DNA of 64,000 nucleotides from Eublepharis macularius (lineage: Eukaryota; Chordata; Lepidosauria; Squamata; Eublepharidae). The DNA is taken from positions 11,799,868 through 11,863,867 of the forward strand of contig NC_072791.1 of the NCBI RefSeq assembly GCF_028583425.1, written 5' to 3'. The notes below the pieces were generated by a model. That model saw only the letters and a list, made by a program, of their open reading frames with translations, was not told the DNA's origin and did no database searches. Shown piece by piece: positions 11,241-22,870 of the stretch. The translations under genes were made by a program, and so were the position numbers. Positions within the stretch are counted from its first letter, which is position 1; each line of letters begins with the position of its first letter.

Positions 11241-11324
11241 AGGTAGAGCTGGATCCTTTTTGCTTTCCGGAGAGTCAACCTAAGGGTTAAAGGGAAGGGT
11301 CTCCCTTCCTAGAGAGGCCTGAAG

Positions 11325-11543
11325 TAGGGTTGCCAGCTCCAAGTTGGGAAATTCCTGGAGATCTGGAGGTTCAAACCTGGAGAATGTGGGGTTTGAGGAG
11401 GGAAAAGACCTTGGCGTGGCATAATTCCGTAGAGTCCACCCCCCAAAGTAGCCATTTTCTCCAGGTGAACTGATCTCTGTGGCCTGGAGACCAGTTGTAA
11501 TTCCGAGAGATCTCCAGCCACTACCTGGAGGCTGGCAACCCTA
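11325..11543 (+). mobile_element. hAT-type MITE, TAGGGTTGCCAG ends
   Basis: 219-bp non-autonomous DNA transposon with terminal inverted repeats TAGGGTTGCCAG / CTGGCAACCCTA. It is flanked by 8-bp duplications GCCTGAAG (11317-11324) and GCCTTAAG (11544-11551). The unit B site near 49455 is empty (GCCTAAAG), so it inserted after the duplication. An 8-bp duplication fits the hAT superfamily. Confidence 0.85.
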
Positions 11544-11915
11544 GCCTTAAGAGAGATGGTCACCTGACTTGCCAGTGTCACTTCCTGTGTTGAGTGGGGA
11601 AGGGGCCTGGAGGCAGCGCTGGAGGGCTTTCCTGCTTGCTCTGTGGAAGCTCCTCTTCCCTGGGGGTGGGTGGAGCTGAGTTCTTCTGGCAATAAGGAAT
11701 GCATCTCCTGTTGCTTTTTTTCCTCTGGGTTGGGCAGCTGCCTGCAGTCTGACAAAATAGCCTCTCTGTTGGCATCTCTTTTTGTTTTACTATTTTGTTT
11801 TATTTTGTTTTATTTGATGTACATAATTTATAGTCCGCCCTTCTCCAATATGACCAATTGCTGGGAAATTTAATAATACAGTAGAAATTTGAAAAACAAG
11901 CAGATCTCTGACACA

Positions 11916-12216
11916 TATAAGAGCCCCATGGCGCAGATTGGTAAGCTGCAGTGCTGCAGCCCAAGCTCTGCTCATGACCGGAGTTCGATCTCGGTGGAAG
12001 CTGGGTTCAGGTAGCCGACTCAACGGTGACTCAGCCTTCCATCCTTCCAAGGTTGGTTAAATGAGTACCCAGTTTCCTGGGGGTAAAGTATAGATGACTG
12101 GGGAAGGCAATGGCAAACCACCCTGTAAAAAGTCTGCCAAGAAAATGTGATGCGACGTCCCCCACAGGGGTCAGTAATAACTCGGTGCTTGCACAGGGGG
12201 ACTACCTTTACCTTTA
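11916..12216 (+). mobile_element. tRNA-derived SINE of Sauria type
   Basis: Head GAGCCCCATGGCGCAGATTG with A-box-like AGATTGGTAAGC and B-box-like GAGTTCGATCTC. The body runs through CAGCCTTCCATCCTTCC to the BovB-like tail GGGGAAGGCAATGGCAAACC and ends ACCTTTACCTTTA. A 9-bp duplication TCTGACACA lies on both sides (11907-11915, 12217-12225). The paralogous unit B sequence near 49777 lacks it. Such SINEs are characteristic of squamates. Confidence 0.85.
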
Positions 12217-12724
12217 TCTGACACAGAGCTGAAACACTGCTGAAACAAAACCTAACTAAATTGACAAGACACATTAGTACTGCATAGCAACTATCAAATG
12301 GGAGCATTATTGCCGCAGCATATCTCACTGAATCATTTCCTTACTGCAGAGTTGTATTGCCTGCGGAAAAAGCCCCCCTGAATAATTCAGTTTTGCATTC
12401 ATGTGTTCATCATTTGCAGGCAACAGGAGAAGACATGCTCTGGCCTGGTTATGTAAGCAATAAGTATTTGACACACACACCCTCCCGATGTATTGGGACA
12501 GTGTGGAGATGTCTGGGAACAAGAAGCACTCCCTTTATAAAAAGAAGGGTGGCTATGTATTGGTGCAAAAATTGGTTTTGAAAATTCACATCCTCATGTT
12601 TCGTAAGAATTTTTACATGGGGTCCCCCAAACTCATGTGGCCATGGACTTGCTGAGTGATAAGACTGTGAGTTTTGAGCAGCTAACAATCCTCAGGATTC
12701 ATGCCTAGGAAGCGTGATTATAGG
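12217..12724. other. Non-coding stretch, nothing recognised
   Basis: AT-balanced single-copy-looking DNA with no open frame longer than about 80 codons and no repeat family I can name. Confidence 0.4.
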
Positions 12725-13104
12725 TGGTTGTGAGCTCGTTCTGCTGGCTGGTGTGTGTGCGGGAATGAAAATAATAAAAGCACACACTTGGTTTATATTT
12801 AGAAAGGAAATGAGAGTTCTTTATTGTAGGAACCCCATACTCTGATAGAAAGGGAGGAGAGACAGGTCGTAACTACCTATCTAGTCTAAGGATGGACACG
12901 GATGGTAGGGCAAGGCCTGCATGCATACTGCCAAGAGGGAGGGAGGAGAAGAGAGATGTTGCCTGAAATAATGCCAGGAAGAGAAGTGAGAGAGAGGAAG
13001 TCAGAGGAGAAAATCCTGAGAATAGCAATCTGCATATTAAAGGTCGGTCAGAGCAGTAAACAGTAGAGTGCCTCTTTCTAACTCTTTGGTATGTCCCTCT
13101 CTGA
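12725..13104 (-). mobile_element. LTR-like fossil
   Basis: About 380 bp that read on the minus strand like a long terminal repeat: start TGTCAGAGAGGGACATACC, a CAATAAAG polyadenylation signal in the expected place, and a C/T-rich downstream part. The far edge and a flanking duplication could not be fixed. Seen as an old solitary LTR; no internal coding region is present. Confidence 0.4.
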
Positions 13105-13507
13105 CACCTGAGGAAAGGGACAGCGCTGAATCCTCCTCTTTCAACAATTTTAATGTTGCATCACTGACCTAAGAGTTCAGTATTAAATTTTAGGTATAAG
13201 TAATTAAATTATGTTTCTATAACCTTTCTATTGTTATTTCTGTTTTTCTTTTCAAATAAAACTTTTTTTAAAATAGTACAGTTCTCAAGGAGAGAAACTT
13301 CAAAGGAAATTTACAATGTGAGTTTGCTGAACGAGCCAACGGGGGCAGCTCCAAAAGATAAAGTTGCAACTACAAAAAACTCTGAAGGAGAACTATAATA
13401 CCCACACTATACTGTTTTTAGAAAAGTTTTTTTTTTTATCAAAGTGCAAAGTGCTAATTATGTGCAATTTCTAAGCAATATAAATATTTACAAAATTATA
13501 TAACAAT
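13105..13507. other. Non-coding stretch with an AATAAA tail
   Basis: Contains TTTTCAAATAAAAC followed by a T/A run at about 13250-13280, which looks like the tail of an unidentified retroelement. Nothing else is recognised. Confidence 0.35.
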
Positions 13508-13521
13508 AGTAAGTCACTCTA

Positions 13522-13732
13522 CCCTGACCTGGACAGCCCAGGTGAGCCTGATCTCGTCAGATCCCAGAAGCTAAGCAGGGTTGGCCTTGATTAGTAATTG
13601 GATGGGAGACCTCCAACAAAGACCAGGGCTGCAAAGGCAGGCAATGGCAAACCACCTCTGATCATTTCTTGCCATGAAAACTCCACCAGGGGTCACCATA
13701 AGTCAACTCTGACTTGAGGGCACCAGACACAC
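13522..13732 (+). mobile_element. 5S-rRNA-derived SINE with BovB-like tail
   Basis: The head copies 5S rRNA, including its internal promoter region: AGCCTGATCTCGTCAGATC, AGAAGCTAAGCAGGGTTGG, then TTGGATGGGAGACC in slightly changed form. The tail has AGGCAATGGCAAACCACC and ends GACTTGAGGGCAC. It is flanked by a 14-bp duplication AGTAAGYCACTCTA at 13508-13521 and 13733-13746. It is not a functional 5S gene. Confidence 0.85.
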
Positions 13733-13879
13733 AGTAAGCCACTCTAAATATCAGTATATCCAGCAAAGACAATAAATAGCACAATCAATAACATAGTCCA
13801 TCAATCAATAAAGATCATAATATCATGACAATAGTCCAACTGGTGAAAATTCAAATACTAATAATAATCCTTCATTTTC

Positions 13880-16309
13880 TTAGAGGACCTTAGTAGAGGA
13901 TTTGAATGTTCTAACTTTTCCTAACCAGGGGACTAAACTTTCGGCAAACCCGATTATGGAGTTCGAACAACCAAAACAACAGGAACGCTTCTCACCAGAA
14001 AACACAATAGAAGAGGACCTCTTAAACTCTTTTTCAAGCCTCCCATCTACAGAACAAACTGAGATCAATGTCAAATTGGAACGTCTAAGAATGAAGCTCT
14101 TGAGTATCAAAAAAGATTCTTTAACAGCAGCACCTGTCGCCTGTCACCAAGTCATTGAAGCTCCTGTTTGTCTGAAGCTGAACCACCATTGCTCACTGCT
14201 CCTGATACAATGACCCATGAGTCCCTTATGAATCAAACAATCAGGCCCTCAAACTCCAATCCTACCCTGAAGACCCATGGTCCGTGTCCACTCAGCAAGT
14301 CAGTAGTGACCGAAAGAGATGGACAACAGGCAACTGGACCGTCTGCTAAAAATGGTTGTGTAATTCTCAGATCCTGAGGACAATCTAAATAAGATAACAA
14401 CTGAGGACTGACAACTAAAATTCCTTTCATGGAACCTTGGGGGTTGGCGGAACAAGCTCCATGACCCGGGTTTTCTCATATCTTTTGCAAGGTTATCATA
14501 TACTTTTTTTACAGGAAACCTGGTGCCAGGTCTTGGAGGAGCCCTCTATTAAGGGGTATAGGGCCATTACAGCTCTAGCAATAAAATTCCACTCTAAAGG
14601 TCGTGGTGCTGGAGGTCTAGCAATTCTAATAACAGTGGATCTGGATGTCGAAATCTTAGTACTGGAAAATAGTTGTCAAGGTAATTTTCAAACCTTGTTA
14701 ATCAAAGGACTTTATTTTGGTAACCTTATATGTATTAATGCATATATCCCTCTGAACAGCTCCAAATATAATGTCAATGTAAACTATTGGGATTCTTTAG
14801 GATCCATCATTGAAGACTTAACTCACTACCCCAATTCGCAACTTATCTTGGGGGGGGGGGGGTGACTTCAATGCTAGAATTGGATCTGGCTCTCTAGATA
14901 CAAGAGCCAGTATGAATGCGCAAATTGCTGCTCATGCTACCCTCTTGTACCATTTGTCTAAGGATAAGGTAGTTAGTAAAGCAGGACTTAAGTTTCTGGA
15001 GCCACTTTCATGAGCTAACCTACATATTTTAAATGGTTCTTATTTAGACGTAACTAGGGGTTCATTCACTTACCTTTCAACTTTACGAGCCAGCACAATT
15101 GACTATTTTGCTTTATTACCTGCATTATTGAACCTGGTAGACTGGTTTGAGATTGTGGATACCTCCTTAAGTGACCACTGCCCCTTGACATTAATATTTA
15201 ATCTAACCAACAATGTTCTTCTGAACCCAGAACCAGAACTAGCAGGAGAAGTAACTCCGGGTTTTAGGAGACTCAAGTGGTCGGAGCAGCTAAGTATTAA
15301 ATTATCTCAAAGTTTAGCTGACCCTGAATTGGAGGATTTGAAGCTACCTCTTTCTCTGTCGGGTAAGGAGGCAATTAAACTTTTTCAAGGAATAATCGAC
15401 CATTTTAAACCTTTCTTTGTTAATGGCAGGCCTACCAATCCTTTACCTTTTGTTAATAATCGCTGGTACGATCAAGAATGCAAAGCGACTAAAAAAGAGC
15501 TAACGTCCCTAATGCGTCAAGTAAGGCGCAATAATTACGATTCTTTGATGCCTTACCTACTGAAACTTAGGTCCTATTACAAAAACTTAATCAAACTAAA
15601 GAAAAGGGACCACGCCATATCCCAATGGACTGAGCTAGAACTAGCTGTATTAAAGAAAAAAGAAGCCCGCTTCTGGGATGTTGTCTCCTGTGGTATGGGT
15701 GGCCCCTCTTGGCAGACTGATGCGCATATCCCTTCTAAAGTTTGGGTACAGCATTTTAGCAAGGGTTTTGGGTCATGTGCATCTTCTTCCACAGTAGTCA
15801 CTCCCCAGATACAGAGCTTTACTCCAATCATTACAGATCTGCCTGAATGGGATCCTGTCTCGGAGAAAGAAATTAAAGGCTTAATCTCTTCATTGGTCTC
15901 TGGAAAATCACCTGGGGAAGACTTGATTCCCCCAGAATTTTATAAACATTCCCTGAGTGGTGGTCTTCTGTGTTAGCTCCGGTCTTTACACAAATTAATA
16001 AAAATGGCATAATACCACCTGGTTGGAAGCTAAGTATTATCTTTCCCATTCATAAGAAAGGAGACAAAGCAGACCTTCAGAATTATAGACCAATAAGCCT
16101 ACTTGACATAGCAGCAAAGGTATATAGCAGATACCTATTGCTCAAGCTTGAGGATTGGGTTACTGAGAACTGTATTATTCATACTCACCAAGCAGGCTTT
16201 AGGAAAGATCTATGTACGGACGATCACTGCCAAACTCTATACTAATTGGCTTATGCAGGTTTAAGTGGAACCAGAAAATCTCTATATGTGACATTCGTGG
16301 ATTTGGCTG
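13880..16309 (+). mobile_element. Non-LTR retrotransposon (LINE), copy 1, truncated at both ends
   Basis: Codes in sequence for the end of ORF1 (13902-14140, SPENTIEEDLLNSFSSLP), an AP-type endonuclease (14437-15060, FLQETWCQVLEEP, then after a poly-G run DFNARIGSG) and the reverse transcriptase start (15128-16245, SGKSPGEDLIPPEFYKH, KKGDKADLQNYRPISLLD, HQAGFRK). It stops just after RT motif A (FVDLAV). It belongs to the same family as 44626-47429. The frame is broken several times. I place it in the jockey/I-like group but cannot name the clade. It joins the minus-strand L1 tail to tail at 16309/16310. Confidence 0.8.
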
Positions 16310-16607
16310 TCATAAAATAGAATCTTGGGAAGGATTATAAACTTGGTTAGATTAATTTTTTCTAGCCAGGTTAAATTAATTCTTCTCCAATTTGCCATAG
16401 TTTTAGATATAGAAGCATAGAGTTCTTCAAAGTTTTGACTCCAAATTTCACTTAGTTTTGTAGGAACCTTAATACCTAAGTAACTCCAAGATTTTTAACC
16501 CATTTATAGTTATGATTGCGTTTAATATATGCTATATCTTCCTGTTGTAAATTTAAAGGGAATAACTCCAACTTAGATTGATTTACAGAAAGGCCCGAGA
16601 CCTGGGC

Positions 16608-16797
16608 CGTTTCCGCACGGCTTACCTGTATGCGGCATGTCCCGGTAAATCGCGCAAAAAACGCAGAAGATCACATTTCCTCGCGCAAGATTTGCTCAAT
16701 GTTGTGCAAATCTCGCGCTAGGAAACGCGATCTTCCACATTTTTTGCGCGATTTACCGGGACATGCCACATACAGGTAAGCCGTGTGGAAAAGGCCC
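16608..16797. mobile_element. MITE with GGGCCGTTTCC ends inside L1 ORF2
   Basis: About 190 bp with inverted ends GGGCCGTTTCCGCACGGC / GCCGTGTGGAAAAGGCCC, and long inner complementarity around GTAAATCGCGCAAAAAACGC and CTCGCGCTAGGAAACGCG. It splits the L1 reading frame. The exact edges and target duplication are unclear (perhaps 3 bp CTG). Similar outer ends occur at 62208-62352. Confidence 0.65.
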
Positions 16798-16799
16798 TG

Positions 16800-18841
16800 T
16801 TTAAATTCTGCTAAACTTGCTTCTATGGATGATAAAGATTGTTGGGGGTTGGATAGATACAAAACTAAGTCATCTGCAAATAAGCTGATCTTGTATTCCT
16901 GACTATCAATTATAATACCTTTTATTTCTGAGTTTGTCCTTATAGCCACCGCCAAGGGTTCCATGGCAATGGCAAATAACATAGGTGATAGTGGACACCC
17001 TTGCCTAGTCCCCCTTGATATCTGGATTGCAGGTGAGTGCATATTATTAGTTCTAATTGTAGCTGTAGGTGAAAGGTAAAGTGCTTTAATAGTTTGTAAA
17101 AAACGTTCTCCAAAGCCCATTTTGTGCAGCAGAGTCTTAAGGTATAACAATTCCACTTTGTCAAAGGCTTTCTCTATGTCTAAAGCTAAGAGCAAGGCGG
17201 GAGTTTTATTTTGGTCACAGAAATTTATTAGGTTCAAAGTTTTTTGTATGTTGTCAAACAGGTTTCTAGATGGCATAAAGCCAGCCTGGTCAGAATGGAT
17301 ATATGTGGTAATGAAGCTGGCTAGTCTGTTGGCTAAAATGGAAGTGAAGATTTTTTGATCTTGATTTAGCAAGGAAATTGGCCTGTATGACTTGGTGTCT
17401 GATGGATCTTTATTTCTCTTGGGAATAACTGTAATTTCTGCTTCCTTCCAGGAAGGTGATAGTGTGCCAGACATCATAACCCAATTATATGTATCTACCA
17501 ATGGGGCTGAAAGCAAGTCTATATACTTTTTATAGAATTCGGCTGGAAAGCCGTCTTTGAGTGGAGTTTTGTTGTTTTTAAGAGATTTAATAGCCTTTTT
17601 GACTTCTTGTAATGTGATAGGCTGTTCCATAATTGACTGATGCTCTTGTGAGATTTTTTTAGTAATATACTTACATGACAAGTAATTTAAGATCTCATTA
17701 TATTTGGGGTTGTCAGAGGTGTAAAAGGTTTGGTAGAAGTCTGCAAAAATATTTGCGAGAGTATCTGATTTGGTATGATATTCTCCGTTTTTGTCCTGCA
17801 TAGCTTTTATTAAGTGGGACAAATTTCTTTCTTTCACTTTCTGCGCTAATAATTTTGTGGATTTTGGACACCTTACCCAGTATTTTTGCTTAGTGAATAA
17901 CAACTGTTTTTGAACTTGAGATAGTTCTAAATTTTCCAGGACTTTCCTTTCTAATTGCAATTGTTTATATGTTTGTTTACAGCAGGTTTTTTTATGCCTC
18001 TCTTCTAATCTCTTAATTTTAGTTAATGTTTCGGTTTTAATTTTCTCTTTTTGTTTTTTGTGATATGTAGCTATGGATATAATTTTCCCCCGGAGTACTG
18101 CCTTCATAGCATCCCATATATGAACCTGGGAGGCCTCACAGTTTGAATTTATTTCAAAATATTGTTTAATTTCTGAAGATACTTCCAAAGAAATTTGTTT
18201 ATTGAATAAAAGTGTTGGGTTCAATTTCCAGTTTAATCTTGCCTGCTTATTACTGTCTAATGAAAGAATGCATTCTGTCCATGGGTGATCTGTCCACACC
18301 TTATCACCTATGCTGGATGAAATAGCCTGATTAACCAAATTTGAGGAAAGAAAAATGTAGTCAATTCTTGTATGTATTGTGTATAGAAGAAAAATATGTA
18401 TCCCTTACCTGTGGATTGTGAAGACACCAGATATCTACAAATCCCAATCTAGTCATTAGCTGTGATAAGTCAGAAGGTCCTTTTTTCTGTTTATAATGCC
18501 CACACTTCTTTTGAGATTTGTCAGTACCATAATCCATGATATAATTAAAGTCTCCAGCTAAAATCGTTTCACCTTCTGCAAAAGATTGTAGGTTAGTTAG
18601 AGTATTTTCTGTAAATGAAACCTGATTTTGGTTTGGTGCATATACCACTGCCAGCATCATTATTTTTTGGTCTAGCTGGCGTTTTAAAAATAGGTATCTA
18701 CCCAAAGGGTCTCTTAGGGTATCGGATAAAATAAATTGTACATTTTTAGAAAACAAAATCGCCACTCCTCGTGACTTAGAAGAGCCATATGCTTGATATT
18801 GTTGGTCAAGCCAACGTGAATACAATGCAGGTGAGGTTGAC
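16800..18841 (-). CDS. L1 ORF2: reverse transcriptase and endonuclease C-part
   Basis: Reverse transcriptase of the L1 clade. Motifs in order: LKNNKTPLKDGFPAEFYKK, SYRPISLLNQDQK, LLALDIEKAFDKVE (motif A), QISRGTRQGCPLSPMLFAI, then SLFADDLVLYLS (catalytic FADD). Upstream (18361-18841) the endonuclease part has AILFSKNVQF, AVVYAPNQNQ and LAGDFNYIMD. One short frame change lies near 18360. The ORF ends early in the MITE at 16797. The residues for catalysis are still present, but the element as a whole is truncated. Confidence 0.9.
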
Positions 18842-18850
18842 TCTCTCAGA

Positions 18851-19080
18851 GTGGGACCACAAGTGATGCCTGACACAGGTTGGACACTAGTCAGATTTCC
18901 TCAAATTTTGATGGGAAATGTAGGCATCCTTGTCTTGCAGCTTGACTCTCTGACTGCCGTCCAATGGACTTTTCAACTGTCACTTGTCCAACATTCCGCC
19001 AAGCTGCCTACATTTCCCGCCAAAACTTGAAGGAAGCTGACTAGTGTCCAACCTATGTCAGGCGTCACTTGTGGTCCCAC
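18851..19080. mobile_element. 230-bp MITE with GTGGGACCACAAGTGA ends
   Basis: Non-autonomous DNA transposon inside the L1 endonuclease region. The inverted ends are long: GTGGGACCACAAGTGA with GTTGGACACTAGTCAG inside, mirrored at the other end. It is flanked by 7-bp TCTCAGA at 18844-18850 and 19081-19087. A second copy of exactly the same length is at 46144-46373. The superfamily is not settled because a 7-bp duplication is unusual. Confidence 0.85.
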
Positions 19081-19087
19081 TCTCAGA

Positions 19088-19221
19088 TGTGTTTCTTGCA
19101 GAAAAAGAATTGAAGGTCTCAACTTAGTCATAGCTGAAGTTACTCTTTTGGCATTTATCTTATTGCTAAGCCCCCTGCAGTTAACTGAAATGATTTTATA
19201 ATTTTGTTGCGCCATTGTCAC
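19088..19221 (-). CDS. L1 ORF2 N-terminus (AP endonuclease start)
   Basis: Begins MTMAQQNYKIISVNCRGL and runs to PSILFLQETHLR, the N-terminal signature of the L1 apurinic-like endonuclease, including the Asn and Glu (QET) active-site residues. The MITE at 18851-19080 separates it from the rest of ORF2. Confidence 0.85.
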
Positions 19222-19608
19222 AGTGGGTGTATAACATGCAGTGTTTGTATAATAGACCCTTTATAGCCATAAGAGGGTTTCAGGAATACTAATAAGATAT
19301 TGCCTTCCAAAACCTAAAGCAAGTTCTTCAATTTTTGTCCCAATCATAGAGAGTGTAGTGACCTAACAAAGAACGACATATAATTAACCCAACTCCATAT
19401 TTTTCTCTCATGTCTTCTTAGGAATTCTCTGCCATCTGTTCATTATTTTAGGGATTTTCGTGTCCTTTGCTTGTGGTTTAATGCTGGGCTCAGGTGCAGC
19501 TGTTAAGTTCATCGTTTCCAGTAGGATTTGGCCTTCTTCCGGGTCTTTAGCATAGATGACAGTGCCATTGTGGAGCACAGAGAGCTTGGCCGTGGGTCCT
19601 GCCCATCT

Positions 19609-20378
19609 TTAGCGAATGTTGGCTTTTGACAGGACACTTGTGACTGATTTCATATCCCGGCGCATCTTTAATATTTCAGCTGGTAAATCTTGAAATACTT
19701 GGATTTCTCCACTCTTATAAGGCAGGTGTCCTTTTCTGAGGGTTCCCTGCAGAATTCCTTCTTTAGTTCTAAAGTCTCTGAAAGTAACTAAAATGTCTCT
19801 GGGAAGTCGGTCTTTAGCTGGAGCATATGAGCCCATTCTGTATGCCAAATCAATGCTTGGTGTCACTCCGTCTTCAAGCTGAGGTATTTCTGCCAGCCAC
19901 GTAGAAATAAAAATAGCAAGATCCACATTAGCCTCTAACTTTTCAGGGAGACCCCTAATCTTCAAATTCTTCACTTTAAGTTTCGTTTCAAGATCCAATT
20001 TTTTGCAGAAAGCAGGTCCTCCACTATTAACATCTGTTTTGTTTCTTCTTGGAGAGACAGCCCTAGTTCCATAGCTTTCTCAGCAGTCTGTGTTACTGCT
20101 GAGATTGAGTCCTGGATTTCTTTAAGTTGCTTAGAGATGGGTTCAAGGCAATTGTTTCCTTTTTCAGCCAGGGTCGCTGAAATTGCCGAGGTAATGTTGT
20201 TTTCTAAGGCTTTTAATGAAGCAGAAAGGTCATGCTTCGTTAGGTACTCGTTGTTGTGCCTCACGTCTGCTATTTTATTGTCCTTACCGGCTGAAATTTC
20301 CTCGGCTGTTTTTGAGTCTTCTGCTGTAAAGTAGCTTCTAACAGAAGCTGATTGTGTTGGGGGTGTTGTTTTGCCCAC
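19609..20378 (-). CDS. L1 ORF1 (RNA-binding protein)
   Basis: Two overlapping frames, 19971-20378 and 19609-19998. The first gives a coiled-coil-like N-part (LKEIQDSISAVTQTAEKAM). The second gives the L1 RRM/C-terminal part (LKIRGLPEKLEANVDL, LAYRMGSYAPAKDRLPRDIL, VTFRDFRTKEGILQ). L1 ORF1p trimerises and binds the element RNA. One frameshift divides the gene. Confidence 0.85.
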
Positions 20379-20655
20379 TCCTGTTTTTCACATCGTTTTT
20401 GGGGGGGTTGAAAGGCTGTGTAATCGCTGTGTGTGGGGGTCGGGCTCGGAGCTCTAGAAGGGAGCGCCTGCCATTTTCAGCAGCAGCACTCTGCCCCCCG
20501 AGTCCCGCACTCTTAACCACTACACCAAACTGGCTCAAAGAACATCTTCATCAAGTCTGGAGGAAGTTTGTAGTTCTAACATTTCCTCAGTGAAGGAAAC
20601 TGCACAAGAGCAGAAAAGGCCTAACACAAAATAGACAAATGTTACAAAATGTTAC

Positions 20656-21060
20656 TGTCAGTCTATGGAAAGCAGAACACTTTGATTTCATCTCCCAACC
20701 CCTTGCAACAAGAAATCCAGGTTCTCTTGAGTCAAAGGTTGTTTATTGAGAGTATATATATTTAGAAAGTAAAGAGTCCATGGAAAATCCAAAGGCTAAT
20801 GGAAGCTTTGGCTGTGCACAGTTCCCTTGTTGAGAATGACGTATTGGGGCCCAGTTACAATATATCAAACCCTTCTGTCCATCCTCCCCACTCACCCACC
20901 CCCGCCTGCTCAGGGAATGCGAAATAAAACAGCTTCAAGGACGCTGTGGTGAGCCGAGACAGATAAGACTCCTGAGAAACCAAGCAGCTCCTGTGAACCT
21001 GCAAAACAACACTGGAAAGTTACAGCATGTGAGGAAGGCAAGATGGCAGCACTCCTGACA
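20656..21060 (-). mobile_element. Solo LTR of an endogenous retrovirus-like element
   Basis: 405 bp with ends TGTCAG / CTGACA and a 5-bp target duplication GTTAC at 20651-20655 and 21061-21065. On the minus strand it has a CAATAAAC polyadenylation signal. No internal coding region remains, so it looks like the product of LTR-LTR recombination. The clean ends and matching duplication suggest moderate age; the family is not named. Confidence 0.8.
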
Positions 21061-21224
21061 GTTACTTACATTGGTTATCAGTAGTACGGTCTATACAGCT
21101 ATAATTTATTACGCCTATTGTTAAGTCATTATAGTCTGATTACTTCATTGAAGTTGAAAACTTCTGAAATACACAACAAGGAACCATAACAGCTAATATT
21201 CAAATGTAAGTGAACACAACTGCA

Positions 21225-21415
21225 ATAGAGGTTTGAGTAGAATCTGGGAGACCCAGGTTCAAATCCTGACTCAGCCACGGGAGCTCTCTAGACGATCTTG
21301 AGCCAGTCAATCTAATCCAGTCTCTCCCATCTCAGAGGGTTAAGGGGGGGGGAGTCATATGTGTTGCCCTGAATGACTTGAATAAAGGCAGGATAACAAT
21401 GTAGGAGATAGATCT
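21225..21415 (+). mobile_element. tRNA-derived SINE, diverged
   Basis: Contains AATCTGGGAGACCCAGG with the B-box-like GGTTCAAATCC, then ATCTTGAGCCAGTCAAT. It is the same head type as 5483-5580. The ends are indistinct. Confidence 0.6.
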
Positions 21416-21419
21416 GGTA

Positions 21420-22870
21420 ATCACTTGAAGGGTAACCTTTTAAACAGTGGCAAAGGAATAAACCAAGAGTTAAATACAAAATTTTACAAAGATATGAAGG
21501 AGAGAGGTGGCCTAGGTTTACCGGACTTGAAGTTGTATTTCACTGCTTCAAGTCTAATGTGGATGAAGGAATCGGTGCTTCTGAGAAATGATAGGTTCTT
21601 GACTTTGGAAGGTCATTACCTGAGATTTGGATGGCATGCTTATTTGTGGTATGGTAAAGTAAAGGCCAACAAAGACTTCAGAAATTATTATATTAGAAGA
21701 GCCATCTTGAGAATTTGGAACAGATATAAACTGAGATTATCACAAAAGACACTACTTTGTATTTCACCACAGGAAGATTTTTATAGAAGTGAAATGACAA
21801 CTATACAGAGATGGTTGACTTACAGAGATTTATTAGAGTTTTTACAAGGAGATTGTAAATTGAAGACAAGGGAAGATCTAATAGTTTATAAACTTTAACT
21901 ATTGTCAATGGTTTTTTATGCAGTTTTATGCAGTTATTAGAAAGGTTTAAATCAGATAAAAAATTATGGGGCTTTGACTACAAAAAGACAGTTTGAAAAA
22001 GAACTTTGTATAAATGATGAACGCGTCATTTCCAAAATGTACAAACTTTTGTTGAAATTTGAAATGGAAGAAGAATGTGTGAAAGATTGCGTGGTAAAAT
22101 GGGCTAAAAATTTGGGGTATAATATACCAATGGACCAGTGGGAAAATACGCGTGTAAAGGGGCTGAAATTCACTTCGTGTTCCATACTTAAAGAAAATGT
22201 CTATAAAATGACGTATCGGTGGATATATATCTCCTGATAAATTAGCAAATATGAGTAAAGGTATGTTAAACAAATCATCTTCGGTGGACTTGCCCTAAAG
22301 CAAAAAAAATTTGGTTACAAATTCATATAATAAAAAAAATGTTGAAGATCAATATAGAATTTAAACCAGAAGCCTTTTTGTTGGGACTAATGGATAAACA
22401 GTTGAAAATAAACATGGTATCTTATTTCTATATATGACCATGGCAGCTACACTTTTATATGCACAAAATGGGAAAGTACAGTATTGCCTTCAGTTGAGGA
22501 GTGGATTGTGAAAATGATGGTATTAGCGGAAATGGCTAAACTTACAGCCCTGATCAGAGATAAAAACATTGTCTACTTTTATAGCTAACTGGAAACCCCT
22601 TATGGACTTTCTGCGTGAGACAATGATAAATGAAAAATAAATAGAAGGAGGCATTATTGAAAAGGTAAATTTTGGAGATATTAAAACTAAAAGTATAATG
22701 TCTGTTAAAATATGATAGGTGTAGAAAAAATGGAAAATGAAACGTATTATTTTTCTTTGTTATTTTCAATTTTCTACTTTTTCTACGTATTCTTTCTCTC
22801 TCTACTTTTTTCTTCTATTTCTCTGTCCTTTTTCCTAGGCTTTTAATCTTATTAATAAAATTAAAAAGTA
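21420..22870 (+). mobile_element. L1 3' end (ORF2 C-terminus and 3' UTR)
   Basis: The open frame 21425-21898 gives the L1 ORF2 C-terminal region (KERGGLGLPDLKLYFTASS, IQRWLTYRDLLEFLQG). It continues in pieces (21974-22237, KMYKLLLKFEMEEE, then the L1 HLRWTCPKAKKIW motif near 22275). It ends with AATAAAATT and a short A-rich tail near 22860. 5'-truncated and interrupted by several frame breaks. The same L1 type recurs at 32939, 31046 and 62920. Confidence 0.8.

Larger units (their letters stand above)
9688..11720. repeat. 2-kb foldback (long inverted repeat) element, unit A
   Basis: The left part (about 9688-9990) and the right part (about 11245-11718) are diverged reverse complements. GGAGATGC, TTATTGCAAGAAGGACTCAG, CCCCATTCAACACAGGAAG and TTTAACCCTTAG on the left recur inverted on the right. 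The right arm has lost about 100 bp and gained a 219-bp MITE. Unit B holds the same structure at 47495-49600, so it is older than the duplication. The middle holds an L2-like 3' end and a GC-rich repeat. The class of element is unknown. Confidence 0.6.
16310..20505 (-). mobile_element. L1 retrotransposon, 5' end present, 3' part missing
   Basis: Minus-strand L1 with a short 5' leader (20380-20505, containing AAAATGGC), ORF1 and ORF2. ORF2 stops in the middle of the RT/thumb region (INLTKFIILPKIL) where it abuts the other LINE at 16309. Two MITEs are inserted (16608-16797, 18851-19080). ORF1 carries one frame break and ORF2 is interrupted only by the MITEs and a few changes. The missing 3' end means it could not retrotranspose. 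Confidence 0.85.

Noticed and set aside
11916-12000. Possible tRNA gene
   Set aside because: tRNA-like promoter boxes belong to a SINE head with a 300-bp body and target duplication; no intact cloverleaf was seen.
12725-13104. Calling a defined solo LTR
   Set aside because: No convincing TG/CA pair with matching flanking duplication on both sides; kept only as an LTR-like fossil at low confidence.
13560-13620. Possible 5S rRNA gene
   Set aside because: The match is partial and diverged, and fused to a BovB-like tail with target duplications: it is a SINE.
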